Below, piece by piece: positions 23,624 to 31,570 of a stretch of 33,388 bases of DNA (within the stretch, counting starts at the first letter, position 1; each line of letters starts with the position of its first letter). The stretch comes from an uncultured Bacteroidales bacterium (GTDB taxonomy: Bacteria > Bacteroidota > Bacteroidia > Bacteroidales > UBA932), in NCBI GenBank assembly GCA_946187975.1, contig CAMHTE010000012.1, forward strand, positions 1 to 33,388, in the 5' to 3' direction. The notes under the pieces were generated by a model that saw only the letters and a program-made list of their open reading frames with translations, was not told the DNA's origin and made no database searches. Made by a program: the position numbers and the translations under genes.

Positions 23624-25474
23624 ATGATTGCCCGCCTGCATCATTGTCTCCTTGCCCTCGCGGTTTTGCTTTCTGCGAGTCTTTGCCTGAATGCCCAGAG
23701 ACTGCCCGACACCACCGTAAAATGGGAAACCAAAGTGGTGAAGGACGCCTCCGGTACCCGCATCGTTTTCAGTGGAACTCCACTTGTGCCCCTGGACGAG
23801 ATTCACGGCACACTGCAATGGATTTCCTGCGTAGGAGATAATTGCCACAGCCCGGAAGAGATAGATTTTGATCTGAGGCCTTCGGAGGCAGCGGAGTCGG
23901 ATGGCTCCGAAACCGCTGCCTCCCTCGGCACGCTGAGAGAGGGGACCGTGAGCGGTGCGAACGGTGGGGTCGAGCGAAGCGAGACGGTTTCAGAGCCTAC
24001 CGACTACGTCCGCGATTCTAACAATGCTGGCGGTGAGTCATTATGGGCATTGATTCTGGAGGCCATCCTGTGGGGCCTTGCAATGCTGCTGACGCCCTGC
24101 GTGTTCCCCATGGTGCCCATGACAGTGTCGTTCTTCGTAAAGGGGAGCGAGAATGTTGCGGCAGGCAAGTTCAAGGCTGCCATGTACGGCCTGTTCATCG
24201 TGCTGCTTTACACTGTTCCGATATCCGTTATCATCGGCCTAACATGGCTGTTCGGGGGATCCACAGTTACGGCAGATATTTTCAACTGGCTGGCAACCCA
24301 CTGGCTTCCGAATATACTCTTCTTCGTGGTATTCATGCTCTTCGCGGCATCGTTCTTCGGTGCCTTCGAAATCGTGCTGCCTTCCAAGCTGGTTAATTCT
24401 TCCGACCGTAAATCGGAGAGGGGAGGCCTCGGAGGAGTGTTCTTCATGGCTCTGACGCTGGTGCTCGTGTCTTTCTCATGCACCGGACCCATCGTGGGAA
24501 CAGTGCTCATCAAGTCCACTGCCGGCGAATTCTGGGCTCCGATGGTGACGATGCTGGCCTTCAGCATTGCATTTGCCCTGCCTTTCACCCTACTGGCCCT
24601 CTTCCCGGCACTTCTCAAAGGTCTTCCGAAGAGCGGCGGATGGCTGAACAGCGTTAAAGTGTCCCTGGGCTTCATCGAGCTGGCTCTCGGCTTCAAGTTC
24701 CTCAGTGTCGCCGATCAAACCTATCACTGGGGCATACTCGACCGTGAGGTTTACCTTGCCATCTGGATAGTCTGCTTCGCTCTGCTGGGCTTCTACCTGC
24801 TCGGCAAAATCCGCTTTAAATACGACGACGAGGTAAAGCATATCGGAATTAGCCGCCTGGGTCTTTCAATCGCTGTATTCTCCTTTGTGGTCTATATGAT
24901 TCCCGGCATGTTCGGGGCCCCGCTGAAGGCTCTGTCCGGTTATCTTCCTCCGATGGAGACGCAGGATTTCGTGCTAGCCGGCTTTGCTGGGGATTCGGCC
25001 GCTGAGTTGGCTGTAGAAGCCCCTGATGCCTCTGCCATCCTCGAGGGAACGGTCGCGTTACCGCACGGTCTAAGGGGTTTCGATACCATCGAATCCGCCC
25101 TTGCAGCGGCAAAGCGTAGCGGAAAGCGTGTGTTCGTTGACATTACGGGCCACGGCTGCGTTAATTGCCGCGAAATGGAAGCCCGTGTTTGGAGCGATCC
25201 GCAGGTACTGCAGTGTCTGGCAAATGACTTCGAGATAGTCGCGCTTTATACGGACGACAAGCTCAAACTCCCGAAGGAACAGTGGCTGACAACTCCAGAA
25301 GGCAAGGTGCTTAAAGATGTTGGGCGCGTGAACAGCTACATAGCGCGTACCCGCTTCGGGGTAAACGCCCAGCCCAACTACATCATTTTGGATTCTGACG
25401 GAAACATTCTGGCCGGCCCCCGCGGTTACGACCTTTCCATCTCTGGTTTTCTGGAGTTCCTGGCTCTAAAATAG
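23624..25474 (+). CDS. dsbD: DsbD-like thiol:disulfide interchange protein
   Basis: DsbD moves electrons from cytoplasmic thioredoxin across the inner membrane to periplasmic thiol proteins. The protein has 616 residues. The signal peptide (about 1-25) is followed by a short N-terminal domain with the Cys pair in WISCVGDNCHSPEEI. A linker and an eight-span membrane domain follow, with the redox cysteines C159 (TPCVFPMVPM) and C286 (SFSCTGPIVG). The C-terminal thioredoxin-like domain has C512-V-N-C515. Two things are odd. The N-terminal domain is about 60 residues shorter than in E. coli-type or most Bacteroidota DsbD, lacking the middle of the fold. The linker (about 87-125) is encoded by a palindromic repeat element and is Gly/Ser/Thr-rich. 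It starts 4 nt after rny and is convergent with the phosphorylase operon. Confidence 0.88.
   Translation: MIARLHHCLLALAVLLSASLCLNAQRLPDTTVKWETKVVKDASGTRIVFSGTPLVPLDEIHGTLQWISCVGDNCHSPEEIDFDLRPSEAAESDGSETAASLGTLREGTVSGANGGVERSETVSEPTDYVRDSNNAGGESLWALILEAILWGLAMLLTPCVFPMVPMTVSFFVKGSENVAAGKFKAAMYGLFIVLLYTVPISVIIGLTWLFGGSTVTADIFNWLATHWLPNILFFVVFMLFAASFFGAFEIVLPSKLVNSSDRKSERGGLGGVFFMALTLVLVSFSCTGPIVGTVLIKSTAGEFWAPMVTMLAFSIAFALPFTLLALFPALLKGLPKSGGWLNSVKVSLGFIELALGFKFLSVADQTYHWGILDREVYLAIWIVCFALLGFYLLGKIRFKYDDEVKHIGISRLGLSIAVFSFVVYMIPGMFGAPLKALSGYLPPMETQDFVLAGFAGDSAAELAVEAPDASAILEGTVALPHGLRGFDTIESALAAAKRSGKRVFVDITGHGCVNCREMEARVWSDPQVLQCLANDFEIVALYTDDKLKLPKEQWLTTPEGKVLKDVGRVNSYIARTRFGVNAQPNYIILDSDGNILAGPRGYDLSISGFLEFLALK
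23884..23991 (+). repeat. Palindromic repeat element inside the dsbD linker
   Basis: GGAGGCAGCGG (23884-23894) is a perfect 11-bp inverted match to CCGCTGCCTCC (23913-23923), with an inner 4-bp stem at 23898-23901/23906-23909. GAAACCG (23909-23915) is inverted again as CGGTTTC (23985-23991). Between them lie a small hairpin (ACCG/CGGT, 23945-23956) and a 12-base mirror repeat (23972-23983). The whole stretch is in frame and adds about 36 residues to a linker. It looks like a REP-type mobile palindrome that inserted in the gene. Copies elsewhere cannot be tested in this window. Confidence 0.55.
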
Positions 25475-25476
25475 GG

Positions 25477-26301
25477 CTACAGCCCGGCGATAAATTCGGT
25501 GAATAGGGCCGTCATCTTGCGGGAAGCAAGGTCGGCCTGGCGGACGATTTCGTTTTCATCGGTAACATAGTCGTCACCGGCCTCATGGGCCACGTCGGTT
25601 ATCACGGACATTCCCAGCACACGTATGCCTGCATGACGGGCAGCAATCACTTCTGGGGTAACGCTCATACCTACGGTGTCGGCTCCCATTGACCTGAAAT
25701 AGCTGTATTCCGCCGGAGTCTCGTAGGTAGGACCGCTGCACGATACGTAAACACCCCTACGAAGCGAAACTCCCTGCTTTGCGGCGATCGCCAGCATCCT
25801 GTCCTGGAGCTCGAGGTCGTAGGCACAGGTCATATCCGGGAAGCGGGTACCGAATTCGTCCATATTGGGGCCAATGAGCGGGTTAGGCAGAAGGTTGATG
25901 TGATCCCGTATCAGCATCAGGTCACCGATGTTGTACGACTTGTTCATCGCCCCTACGGCGTTGGAAACGAAGAGGTAGGAGATACCCAGTTTGATCATCA
26001 CGCGGATAGGCATCACCACGGTATGCATGGGATAGCCCTCATAGTAATGATATCGGCCCTGCATCGCTATGACGCACTTACCTCCAAGATTACCGCAGAT
26101 GAAGTTGCCCTTGTGACCAATAGCCGTAGCAGCCGGGAAACCGGGAACCGATACGTAGGGGACAGTTATCGCATCCTCGATGTAATCGGCCAGATTGCCC
26201 AGTCCGCTGCCGAGAATTATGCCGGCAACGGGTTTACGGCCGCCGAGACGTTCCCTGAGGAATTCAGCCGCCTGGGTAATAGCTGTCATCCGCTCGTCCA
26301 T
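25477..26301 (-). CDS. Purine nucleoside phosphorylase (trimeric type), copy 1, with Asp at the purine-recognition site
   Basis: The enzyme breaks purine nucleosides with phosphate into base and ribose-1-phosphate. The 274 residues cover the whole class II trimeric PNP family: phosphate loop ILGSGLG (29-35), RYHYYEGY (83-90), purine-site GPTYETPAE with E194 (equal to human E201), and GMS (211-213). The key difference is ITDVAHEA: D236 sits where human N243 and the neighbouring copy have Asn. In human PNP, changing N243 to Asp lets the enzyme take 6-amino purines, so this copy may act on adenosine or methylthioadenosine. NAVG also replaces the usual NAAG at 114-117. It is the last gene of the operon, 1 nt after copy 2, and convergent with dsbD. 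Confidence 0.92.
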   Translation of the reverse strand: MDERMTAITQAAEFLRERLGGRKPVAGIILGSGLGNLADYIEDAITVPYVSVPGFPAATAIGHKGNFICGNLGGKCVIAMQGRYHYYEGYPMHTVVMPIRVMIKLGISYLFVSNAVGAMNKSYNIGDLMLIRDHINLLPNPLIGPNMDEFGTRFPDMTCAYDLELQDRMLAIAAKQGVSLRRGVYVSCSGPTYETPAEYSYFRSMGADTVGMSVTPEVIAARHAGIRVLGMSVITDVAHEAGDDYVTDENEIVRQADLASRKMTALFTEFIAGL

Positions 26302-26302
26302 C

Positions 26303-27139
26303 CTAAAGGCTCTCGATCAGTTTGGTAAACAGCGGAATCATCCTCCTGGTTGCGGCGTTGGCCTGCTGCACAACGTCTTCGCCGTCGTTGAAATTACGCT
26401 CGACGTTCTCCGTGTTGCATACGTTGGTGACCACGGACATTCCGAATACGCGAATTCCGCAGTGGCGTGCCACTATCACTTCGGGAATGGTGGACATTCC
26501 TACCAGGTCGGCTCCCGAAGAACGGAAGAAACGTACTTCTGCCGGAGTCTCGTACGAGGGACCGGAGCCGCCGAAATAGATGCCCTGATGCAGTTTTACG
26601 CCCATATCTTCAGCAATCTTGAGGGCGCGCTCCTGCAACTCGAGGTCGTAGGGGCAGGTCATGTCCGGGAAGCGGGGACCGAAATCGTCCATGTTGGGCC
26701 CGATCAGCGGGTTGGGCATGAAGTTGATGTGGTCCTTAATGATGATGGTGTCGCCCACCTTGTATTCCGGGTTCAGGGCACCGGCTGCATTGGAAACCAG
26801 CAAGTACTTGATGCCAAGTTTTACCATTACGCGAACCGGCAGAGTAAGAGTTGCCATATCGTAACCCTCATAGTAATGGAAACGTCCCTGCATGGCAAGT
26901 ACGCATTTGCCTCCGAGATAACCGCAGATTAGGTTTCCCTTATGGCCTATTACGGTCGAAATAGGATAGTTGGGAATCTCGGTATAAGGTATGGTAATGC
27001 GGTCTTCGATTATTTCGGCGAGCTGACCGAGGCCGCTGCCGAGAATGATTGCAGCAAGGGGCTTGCGGCCCTGGATGCGTTCTTCAATATAAGCTGCTGC
27101 AGTGTTGATCTTGGTTATTCTGCTGGTTCTTTCGTCCAT
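26303..27139 (-). CDS. Purine nucleoside phosphorylase (trimeric type), copy 2
   Basis: This 278-residue trimeric-type PNP resembles copy 1 throughout, so the two arose by duplication, though they differ at many positions. Motifs: ILGSGLG (32-38), RFHYYEGY (86-93), VSNAAGALN (115-123), GPSYETPAE with E198, GMSTIPEVIVARHCG and VTNVC with N239 at the site that in human PNP recognises 6-oxopurines. This copy should therefore prefer inosine/guanosine-type substrates, possibly methylthioinosine given the deaminase gene just upstream. Order in the operon: deaminase, this copy (8 nt later), copy 1 (1 nt later). The pathway role is inferred from context. Confidence 0.93.
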   Translation of the reverse strand: MDERTSRITKINTAAAYIEERIQGRKPLAAIILGSGLGQLAEIIEDRITIPYTEIPNYPISTVIGHKGNLICGYLGGKCVLAMQGRFHYYEGYDMATLTLPVRVMVKLGIKYLLVSNAAGALNPEYKVGDTIIIKDHINFMPNPLIGPNMDDFGPRFPDMTCPYDLELQERALKIAEDMGVKLHQGIYFGGSGPSYETPAEVRFFRSSGADLVGMSTIPEVIVARHCGIRVFGMSVVTNVCNTENVERNFNDGEDVVQQANAATRRMIPLFTKLIESL

Positions 27140-27147
27140 AATGCGGT

Positions 27148-28425
27148 TTATTTAATCTTGGAAAGTGCCTGTCTGGCTTCGTGAAGGATGTCCCTCTCTC
27201 CGGGGATCTCGCGGTTGCGCATGACCACCTTTCCTCCTGCGATGACTGAGTCGATGCAGTCGGAGTGTGCGGAATAGACCAGGTTGGCAAGGAAGGGACC
27301 AGGGGAGAGGAAGTAACTGCTGTCGGTCTCCACTATGGAGATATCCGCCAGAGCTCCCTCCTCGAGACGACCGGAATCCAGCCTGAGGGCCTTTGCTCCA
27401 TTGATTGTGGCCATGTCCAGAAGCTCATCGAGAGGAAGAGCCTTGGGGTCGTTTCTCCACGCCTTCTGGAAGAGGGCGGAGGTCTTCATCGCCTCCAGAA
27501 TGTCGAGATTATTGGAGGATGCGCAGCCGTCGGTGCCGATGCAGACGTTGACGCCCGCGTCGCGGAGTTCGTTGTAAAGGAACTTGTAGCCGGAAGACAG
27601 TTTGGTGTTGGAGTTAATGTTATGTATGCAGTGCACACCGTGGCGTGCAAGCAGTTCGATATCGTGTTCGCTGAGCCAGAGGCAGTGGGCTGCAAGGAGA
27701 TTGGGCCCCAGAACTCCAATGGCGTCGAGATATTCCACAGGGGTGAGTCCGCCGTGCTGGGCCTTGCAGTCTTCAACCTCCTTGAGAGTCTCAGAGAGGT
27801 GGATGTGCAGAGGCAGGTCGTGTTTGCGGGCAAAATCGGCAGCCCATATCATCATGGGCTCGCTCACCGAGTAAATGGCATGGAACGCAAGTTCGTAGAT
27901 GGAGCCTTCGTCGTTCCACAGGTCCTTCACCTCTTCGTATTTGCGCTCGCACTGGTCCATCTGGCGCTTCGCCTCCTCGGGGTCGCCATGGTCGATAATA
28001 TCGTACCCTACGGCCGGGCGTATTCCCATCTCCGAAGCAGCCTTCTGGCAAGCCTGGAAGAACCAGTACTGGTCGTTGAAGGTAGTGGTGCCGGTGCGGA
28101 TCATCTCTATGCACGCGACCTTGGCGCTCCAATAGACGTAGTCGAAATCAAAACCGGCCTCTATCTTCCAGATCTTGCGTATCCAGTCCTGGAAGACCAT
28201 GTCCTCTCCGATTCCGCGCATCAGCGCCATACCGGCGTGGGTATGCATGTTGATAAAACCGGGGATGGCCACCTTGCCGGTGCAGTCCATCACCTCCACG
28301 TCGCCTGCGAGGTCCCAGCCTATGCAAGCTCCCGTGGGAGCAATCTTCTGAATGCGTCCGCCGCCGATGAGTACGTCCTTGCGTTCATCGGCGATAGTAA
28401 CGTTTTTAAGGAGAATGGAGCCCAT
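27148..28425 (-). CDS. mtaD: Amidohydrolase, MTA/SAH deaminase-like
   Basis: This is a 425-residue metal-dependent hydrolase of the amidohydrolase superfamily, closest in layout to 5-methylthioadenosine/S-adenosylhomocysteine deaminase, which turns the adenine base into hypoxanthine. Metal ligands appear as HTHAGMAL (HxH), a later HIHLSET, the AAHC histidine and the aspartate in IGTDG. The C-terminal beta-sandwich is LRLDSGRLEEGALADISIVET. The start is ATG 28425, which shares one base with the DUF3276 stop (TGATG); the TTG at 28428 is rejected. The two phosphorylase genes that follow would split the nucleoside product, so the three look like a purine or methylthio-nucleoside salvage unit. A related guanine/chlorohydrolase-type specificity cannot be excluded. 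Confidence 0.85.
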   Translation of the reverse strand: MGSILLKNVTIADERKDVLIGGGRIQKIAPTGACIGWDLAGDVEVMDCTGKVAIPGFINMHTHAGMALMRGIGEDMVFQDWIRKIWKIEAGFDFDYVYWSAKVACIEMIRTGTTTFNDQYWFFQACQKAASEMGIRPAVGYDIIDHGDPEEAKRQMDQCERKYEEVKDLWNDEGSIYELAFHAIYSVSEPMMIWAADFARKHDLPLHIHLSETLKEVEDCKAQHGGLTPVEYLDAIGVLGPNLLAAHCLWLSEHDIELLARHGVHCIHNINSNTKLSSGYKFLYNELRDAGVNVCIGTDGCASSNNLDILEAMKTSALFQKAWRNDPKALPLDELLDMATINGAKALRLDSGRLEEGALADISIVETDSSYFLSPGPFLANLVYSAHSDCIDSVIAGGKVVMRNREIPGERDILHEARQALSKIK

Positions 28426-28769
28426 CAAAGCTCCTCAAAGTCCACGTCGGAGAATTTATCACCCTCCGGCCTTTCGGGAATCTCGCCGCCGAAGCAGTTG
28501 GTACGGATATATTCCACAACCTCCTCGAGGCCTTCCTTGAATTTTGCGAAGTCTTCCTTATAGAGGAAAATCTTATGCTTGTCGTAAGTATAGGAGCCGT
28601 CCGGATTGTTGCGACGCTTGCTTTCCGTGATGGTAAGATAGAAGTCGTTCTGCCCCTTTGTGGATTTTACATCGAAGAAATATGTACGCTTACCCGCCCT
28701 GACCGGCTTCGAGTAAACATCTTCTGCATTTCGGTCCATATTGGACTGGTCCCTGTCCTCTCTGTACAT
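28425..28769 (-). CDS. DUF3276 / PUR-alpha-type nucleic acid-binding protein
   Basis: This 114-residue member of the DUF3276 family is the bacterial PUR-alpha fold group that binds single-stranded DNA or RNA; it is known mainly from Bacteroidota and spirochaetes. The family core is easily seen: VYSKPVRAGKRTYFFDVKST, then NDFYLTITESKRR, then HKIFLYKEDFAKFKEGLEEVVEYI. It ends in an acidic tail. It is the first gene of the operon leading to the deaminase and phosphorylases, and its stop codon overlaps the next start. ATG 28769 is used; a second Met at residue 11 is possible. Its function in this operon is not evident, and the linkage may be only transcriptional. Confidence 0.88.
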   Translation of the reverse strand: MYREDRDQSNMDRNAEDVYSKPVRAGKRTYFFDVKSTKGQNDFYLTITESKRRNNPDGSYTYDKHKIFLYKEDFAKFKEGLEEVVEYIRTNCFGGEIPERPEGDKFSDVDFEEL

Positions 28770-28801
28770 AATCTGTATGGATTTATTGTGTTTGTTTTCT
28801 G

Positions 28802-28809
28802 CAAAAATA
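28802..28809 (-). promoter_or_regulatory. Putative -7 box of the DUF3276 operon
   Basis: The minus strand reads TATTTTTG, a consensus -7 box, 32 nt before the ATG at 28769. No clear -33 box was found. It faces the divergent nusB promoter 22 nt away. Confidence 0.42.
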
Positions 28810-28831
28810 TAATTTTTTAAGGATTAGATGT

Positions 28832-28839
28832 TATATTTG
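28832..28839 (+). promoter_or_regulatory. Putative -7 box of the nusB operon
   Basis: TATATTTG matches the -7 consensus, 22 nt before the nusB ATG at 28862. No TTTG was found at the -33 position. Confidence 0.45.
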
Positions 28840-28861
28840 CGTATTATTTTGTTTGAAAAAG

Positions 28862-29779
28862 ATGCTCAATCGCAGAATTCTACGAATCAAGGCCTTCAAG
28901 GCGGTCTATACCTATACCGAAAACCGTCAGATGGACATCCGGGAACTGGAATCGTACCTGGAAAAATCCTGCGAAGCCGTCCGCACTCTCTATCTCTTCC
29001 TGCTTTCCATAACCGGCCCTCTGACCAATGAGGCACGCACGAGGATTGAGGCAGCAAGGGCCAAGTTTAACCCAACGGAAGAAGAACTGCATCCGAACAT
29101 GAAGTTCGTCGGCAATTCGATAGCGTCCAAGCTGGCCGACGACCCCGATTTCAGCAAACTTATCCAGCGCAAAAAACTCTCCTGGGAGCAGTATGACGTG
29201 CTTCTCCGCCAGTTGTACGAGTCCATACGCGAGAAGGATTACTTCCGTGCTTATCTCGAGAACCCCGGTAACAGCATCGCTGAAGACGCAGCCCTCTGGA
29301 TAAAGATCTTCGAGAATGAGTTCGAAGACAACGAGAATCTCGAGAAGATACTGGAAGACCTTTCCATTTGGTGGAATGACGACCTTGCCTATGCCCTTAC
29401 CTGGTGCTGCAGAAGCATCAAGGCAATGGGGGAGGGCAAGCGCTGGAATCTTCCTCCGCTTTATATGAGCGAGATGTCCGACAATCCCGAAGCGGAGAGC
29501 GACAAGGCTTTCGTAACAAAGCTCCTGCGCACCGCGATCGCCAACTACGGCCGGTACGTCGAAACTATACAGGCCCACACGCCCCAGTGGGATCTCAGCC
29601 GCATCTGCGCCACCGACCTTGCCCTCATAGTGAGCGGTATGGCCGAGGCGGATGCTTTTGCCCAGATACCCAAGAAGGTTACTATCAATGAGTTCGTGGA
29701 GATCTCCAAATATTATAGTACTCCCGAAAGCAGGGCGTTCGTAAATGGTCTTTTGGATAAATTAATCGAAAAACAATAA
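28862..29779 (+). CDS. nusB: Transcription antitermination factor NusB, long form
   Basis: NusB takes part with NusE in antitermination on ribosomal RNA operons. The protein has 305 residues, about twice the E. coli length, as is usual in Bacteroidota. The N-terminal half (about 1-170) is an extra helical domain beginning RRILRIKAFKAVYTY. The C-terminal third is the canonical NusB core, seen in WDLSRICATDLALIVSGMAE, KKVTINEFVEISKYYSTPESRAFVNGLLDKL. The start is ATG 28862; the TTG at 28853 is too close to the promoter. It heads the run with yajC (4 nt gap), ybbR-like and coaE genes, a grouping I know as common in the order. Confidence 0.92.
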   Translation: MLNRRILRIKAFKAVYTYTENRQMDIRELESYLEKSCEAVRTLYLFLLSITGPLTNEARTRIEAARAKFNPTEEELHPNMKFVGNSIASKLADDPDFSKLIQRKKLSWEQYDVLLRQLYESIREKDYFRAYLENPGNSIAEDAALWIKIFENEFEDNENLEKILEDLSIWWNDDLAYALTWCCRSIKAMGEGKRWNLPPLYMSEMSDNPEAESDKAFVTKLLRTAIANYGRYVETIQAHTPQWDLSRICATDLALIVSGMAEADAFAQIPKKVTINEFVEISKYYSTPESRAFVNGLLDKLIEKQ

Positions 29780-29783
29780 AAGT

Positions 29784-30110
29784 ATGAACATTTTATTCGT
29801 TACTCTTCAGGCCGCTTCCGGTGCTGCAGGACAGCAGGGAGCAGGCGGTGGTTTCTGGATTATGATCCTCATGGTCTTCGTGGTCATGTGGCTCTTTATG
29901 ATCCGTCCCCAGCGTAAGCAGCAGAAGGAAATGGAGAAGTTCCGCAACGAACTCAAGAAAGGTGACAAGGTAGTCACTGCAGGCGGCATCTTCGGAACCA
30001 TTGCTGAAATCCAGGACAACAGCGTTCTCCTGAAGGTTGACGGCGAGGTAAAGCTTCGCGTCGCCAAGAATTCGCTCGTCCGCGACTATACAGACGTTCA
30101 GAACCAGTAG
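29784..30110 (+). CDS. yajC: Preprotein translocase subunit YajC
   Basis: YajC is the small membrane subunit that joins SecDF in the Sec translocon. The 108-residue protein has one span at about 26-44 (GFWIMILMVFVVMWLFMI). The family hallmark RPQRKQQKEMEKFRNELKKGDKVVTAGGIFGTI follows, and then a small beta domain with GEVKLRVAKNSLV. The length is typical. It sits 4 nt behind nusB and 12 nt before the ybbR-like gene, so it is transcribed with them. Confidence 0.95.
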   Translation: MNILFVTLQAASGAAGQQGAGGGFWIMILMVFVVMWLFMIRPQRKQQKEMEKFRNELKKGDKVVTAGGIFGTIAEIQDNSVLLKVDGEVKLRVAKNSLVRDYTDVQNQ

Positions 30111-30122
30111 TTTTCCGGCGCC

Positions 30123-31052
30123 GTGCGCAATTATTATGCATTCTTCGCCTGCCTGCTGCTGTCGGCGGGAACGTGGCTGATACACAATCTGTCGCATATG
30201 CAGACGGATGTGGTCACCGTGTCCGTAGTTGCCGAGAGCAACATTGTCGGAAGGGCCTCCCGCTCGCGCGACGAGGTAGGGGTGACAGCGAGATGCAAGG
30301 CGTCCGGCTTCCGTTTGCTTAACCTGAACTGGACCAAAAAGGTCCGCACGGTACACTTCGACGCTGACGACTTCAAGCACAAGGACGGGGATTATTTTAC
30401 CATATCCGCTAATCAGCTCTATCGCTATGTGAGCGAGATTTTTGCCCCCGGTGTAACCGTGGAATCGTTCCTTGTGGATGGACTGTCGTTCCGCTTCCTT
30501 CAGGAACGCTACCGTAAGGTACCTGTTAAGGCTGTCAGCCAGCTGGGTTTCAAGCCTCAGTACATGGCTGTTTCGGATCTGGCCATCACGCCCGATTCCG
30601 TGCTCGTTTACGGTTCTCCGGAGATGCTGAAGAGCCTGGAATGCGTTTATACGCGCACCATAATACGCAACGACCTCAAGGGGAATATCCACGGAGAGAT
30701 TGCGCTCGAGAAGCCGGAAGGTGTGCGCCTTTCTTCGCCCACGGTGGCTTATACCCTGGATGTGAGCCGTTTCGTCGAACTTCAGATGGAACTGCCGGTG
30801 GAGCTTCGTAACGTTCCTGCCGGAGTTGATTTTGCGGCTTATCCGGCCATGGTTTCGGTAACCCTGCGCTGCGTATTTCCGCTTGTTTCCGATCCCAGGG
30901 GAGCGGTGTCGTGTTACGTGGATTATAACGAATTCGCAGGTTCAATAACAGGTAAATGCCTGGTTCATACCTCTGAACTGCCCTCAGGGGTAATAAGGCT
31001 GGACACCGAGCCGGACATATGCGAATGCGTGGAAAAGGTGAATCTGCAATGA
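30123..31052 (+). CDS. ybbR: YbbR-like domain protein (CdaR-type)
   Basis: This 309-residue envelope protein has an N-terminal membrane anchor (about 2-20, NYYAFFACLLLSAGTWLI) and an extracytoplasmic region of repeated beta-rich YbbR-like units. The family signatures include FRFLQERYRKVPVKAVSQLGFKPQYMA, then PDSVLVYGSPEML and VEVxLRNVPAGVDFAAYPAMVSVTLRC (here ELPVELRNVPAGVDF). In Firmicutes YbbR/CdaR regulates the c-di-AMP synthase; in Bacteroidota the function is not settled. The start is GTG at 30123. The stop overlaps the coaE ATG (ATGA). Confidence 0.82.
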   Translation: MRNYYAFFACLLLSAGTWLIHNLSHMQTDVVTVSVVAESNIVGRASRSRDEVGVTARCKASGFRLLNLNWTKKVRTVHFDADDFKHKDGDYFTISANQLYRYVSEIFAPGVTVESFLVDGLSFRFLQERYRKVPVKAVSQLGFKPQYMAVSDLAITPDSVLVYGSPEMLKSLECVYTRTIIRNDLKGNIHGEIALEKPEGVRLSSPTVAYTLDVSRFVELQMELPVELRNVPAGVDFAAYPAMVSVTLRCVFPLVSDPRGAVSCYVDYNEFAGSITGKCLVHTSELPSGVIRLDTEPDICECVEKVNLQ

Positions 31053-31570
31053 AGACGGTTCTGGTAACGGGAGGCATTGCCAGCGGCAAATCGAAGGTGT
31101 GCGGCTATCTCTCTTCGAAGGGATATCCAGTTTACGACAGCGACTCCCGCACCAAACTTCTCTACAAAACCGTTCCCGGGCTGGCCGAAAGGGTCGAAGC
31201 CGCTGCAGGAGTGCCTCTCTCGGGCTTGTCAGCCATATTTGACGACGCGTCCATGCGGGAGAAGGTAGAAGCCGTGGTTCATCCCGAGGTCTTCCGCGAT
31301 TTCGTCGCCTGGAGAGATGGGCAGGATGCCGAATTGGTCTTCTTCGAATCGGCGATAGCCTTGCAAAAACCTCTTTTCGACCCTCTCTGGGACGAGGTCT
31401 GGCTGGTGAAAGCTCCCCTCCAATCGCGCCTCAAGCGCAATCCCAAGGCGGCAGGAAGGCTTTCCTCTCAGCAGGAAATACCGGAAGAGCGAGCCACACG
31501 TGTTATCAATAACGATTCGGACCCCAAATCCCTTTATTCCAAAATCGATAATATCTTAAAACAATACTGA
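31049..31570 (+). CDS. coaE: Dephospho-CoA kinase
   Basis: CoaE carries out the last step of coenzyme A synthesis, phosphorylating the 3'-hydroxyl of dephospho-CoA. The 173-residue protein has the P-loop TGGIASGKSKV (about 7-17), the substrate motif YDSDSRTK (Asp pair), the VVHPEV helix, FFESAIALQK, the lid region around SRLKRNP and the terminal ERATRVINNDS. It is shorter than the usual 195-205 residues, mainly because the section between the D-rich motif and HPEV is compact. All key residues remain. The ATG at 31049 overlaps the ybbR stop; the longer frame from 31019 is not used. The stop shares one base with the next ATG. Confidence 0.88.
   Translation: MKTVLVTGGIASGKSKVCGYLSSKGYPVYDSDSRTKLLYKTVPGLAERVEAAAGVPLSGLSAIFDDASMREKVEAVVHPEVFRDFVAWRDGQDAELVFFESAIALQKPLFDPLWDEVWLVKAPLQSRLKRNPKAAGRLSSQQEIPEERATRVINNDSDPKSLYSKIDNILKQY

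Noticed and set aside
25473..25486. GGGCTACAGCCC as a dsbD terminator
   Set aside because: The 4-5-bp stem has no T run on either strand and overlaps the stop codons of both convergent genes.
27265..28563. Long plus-strand open frame (432 codons) opposite the deaminase gene
   Set aside because: Its product has no recognisable motif, while the minus strand encodes a full amidohydrolase with metal ligands. It is a mirror frame caused by biased codon use.
29793..30692. Minus-strand open frame of 299 codons
   Set aside because: It covers yajC and most of the ybbR-like gene on the other strand; both have clear family motifs, and the antisense product has none.
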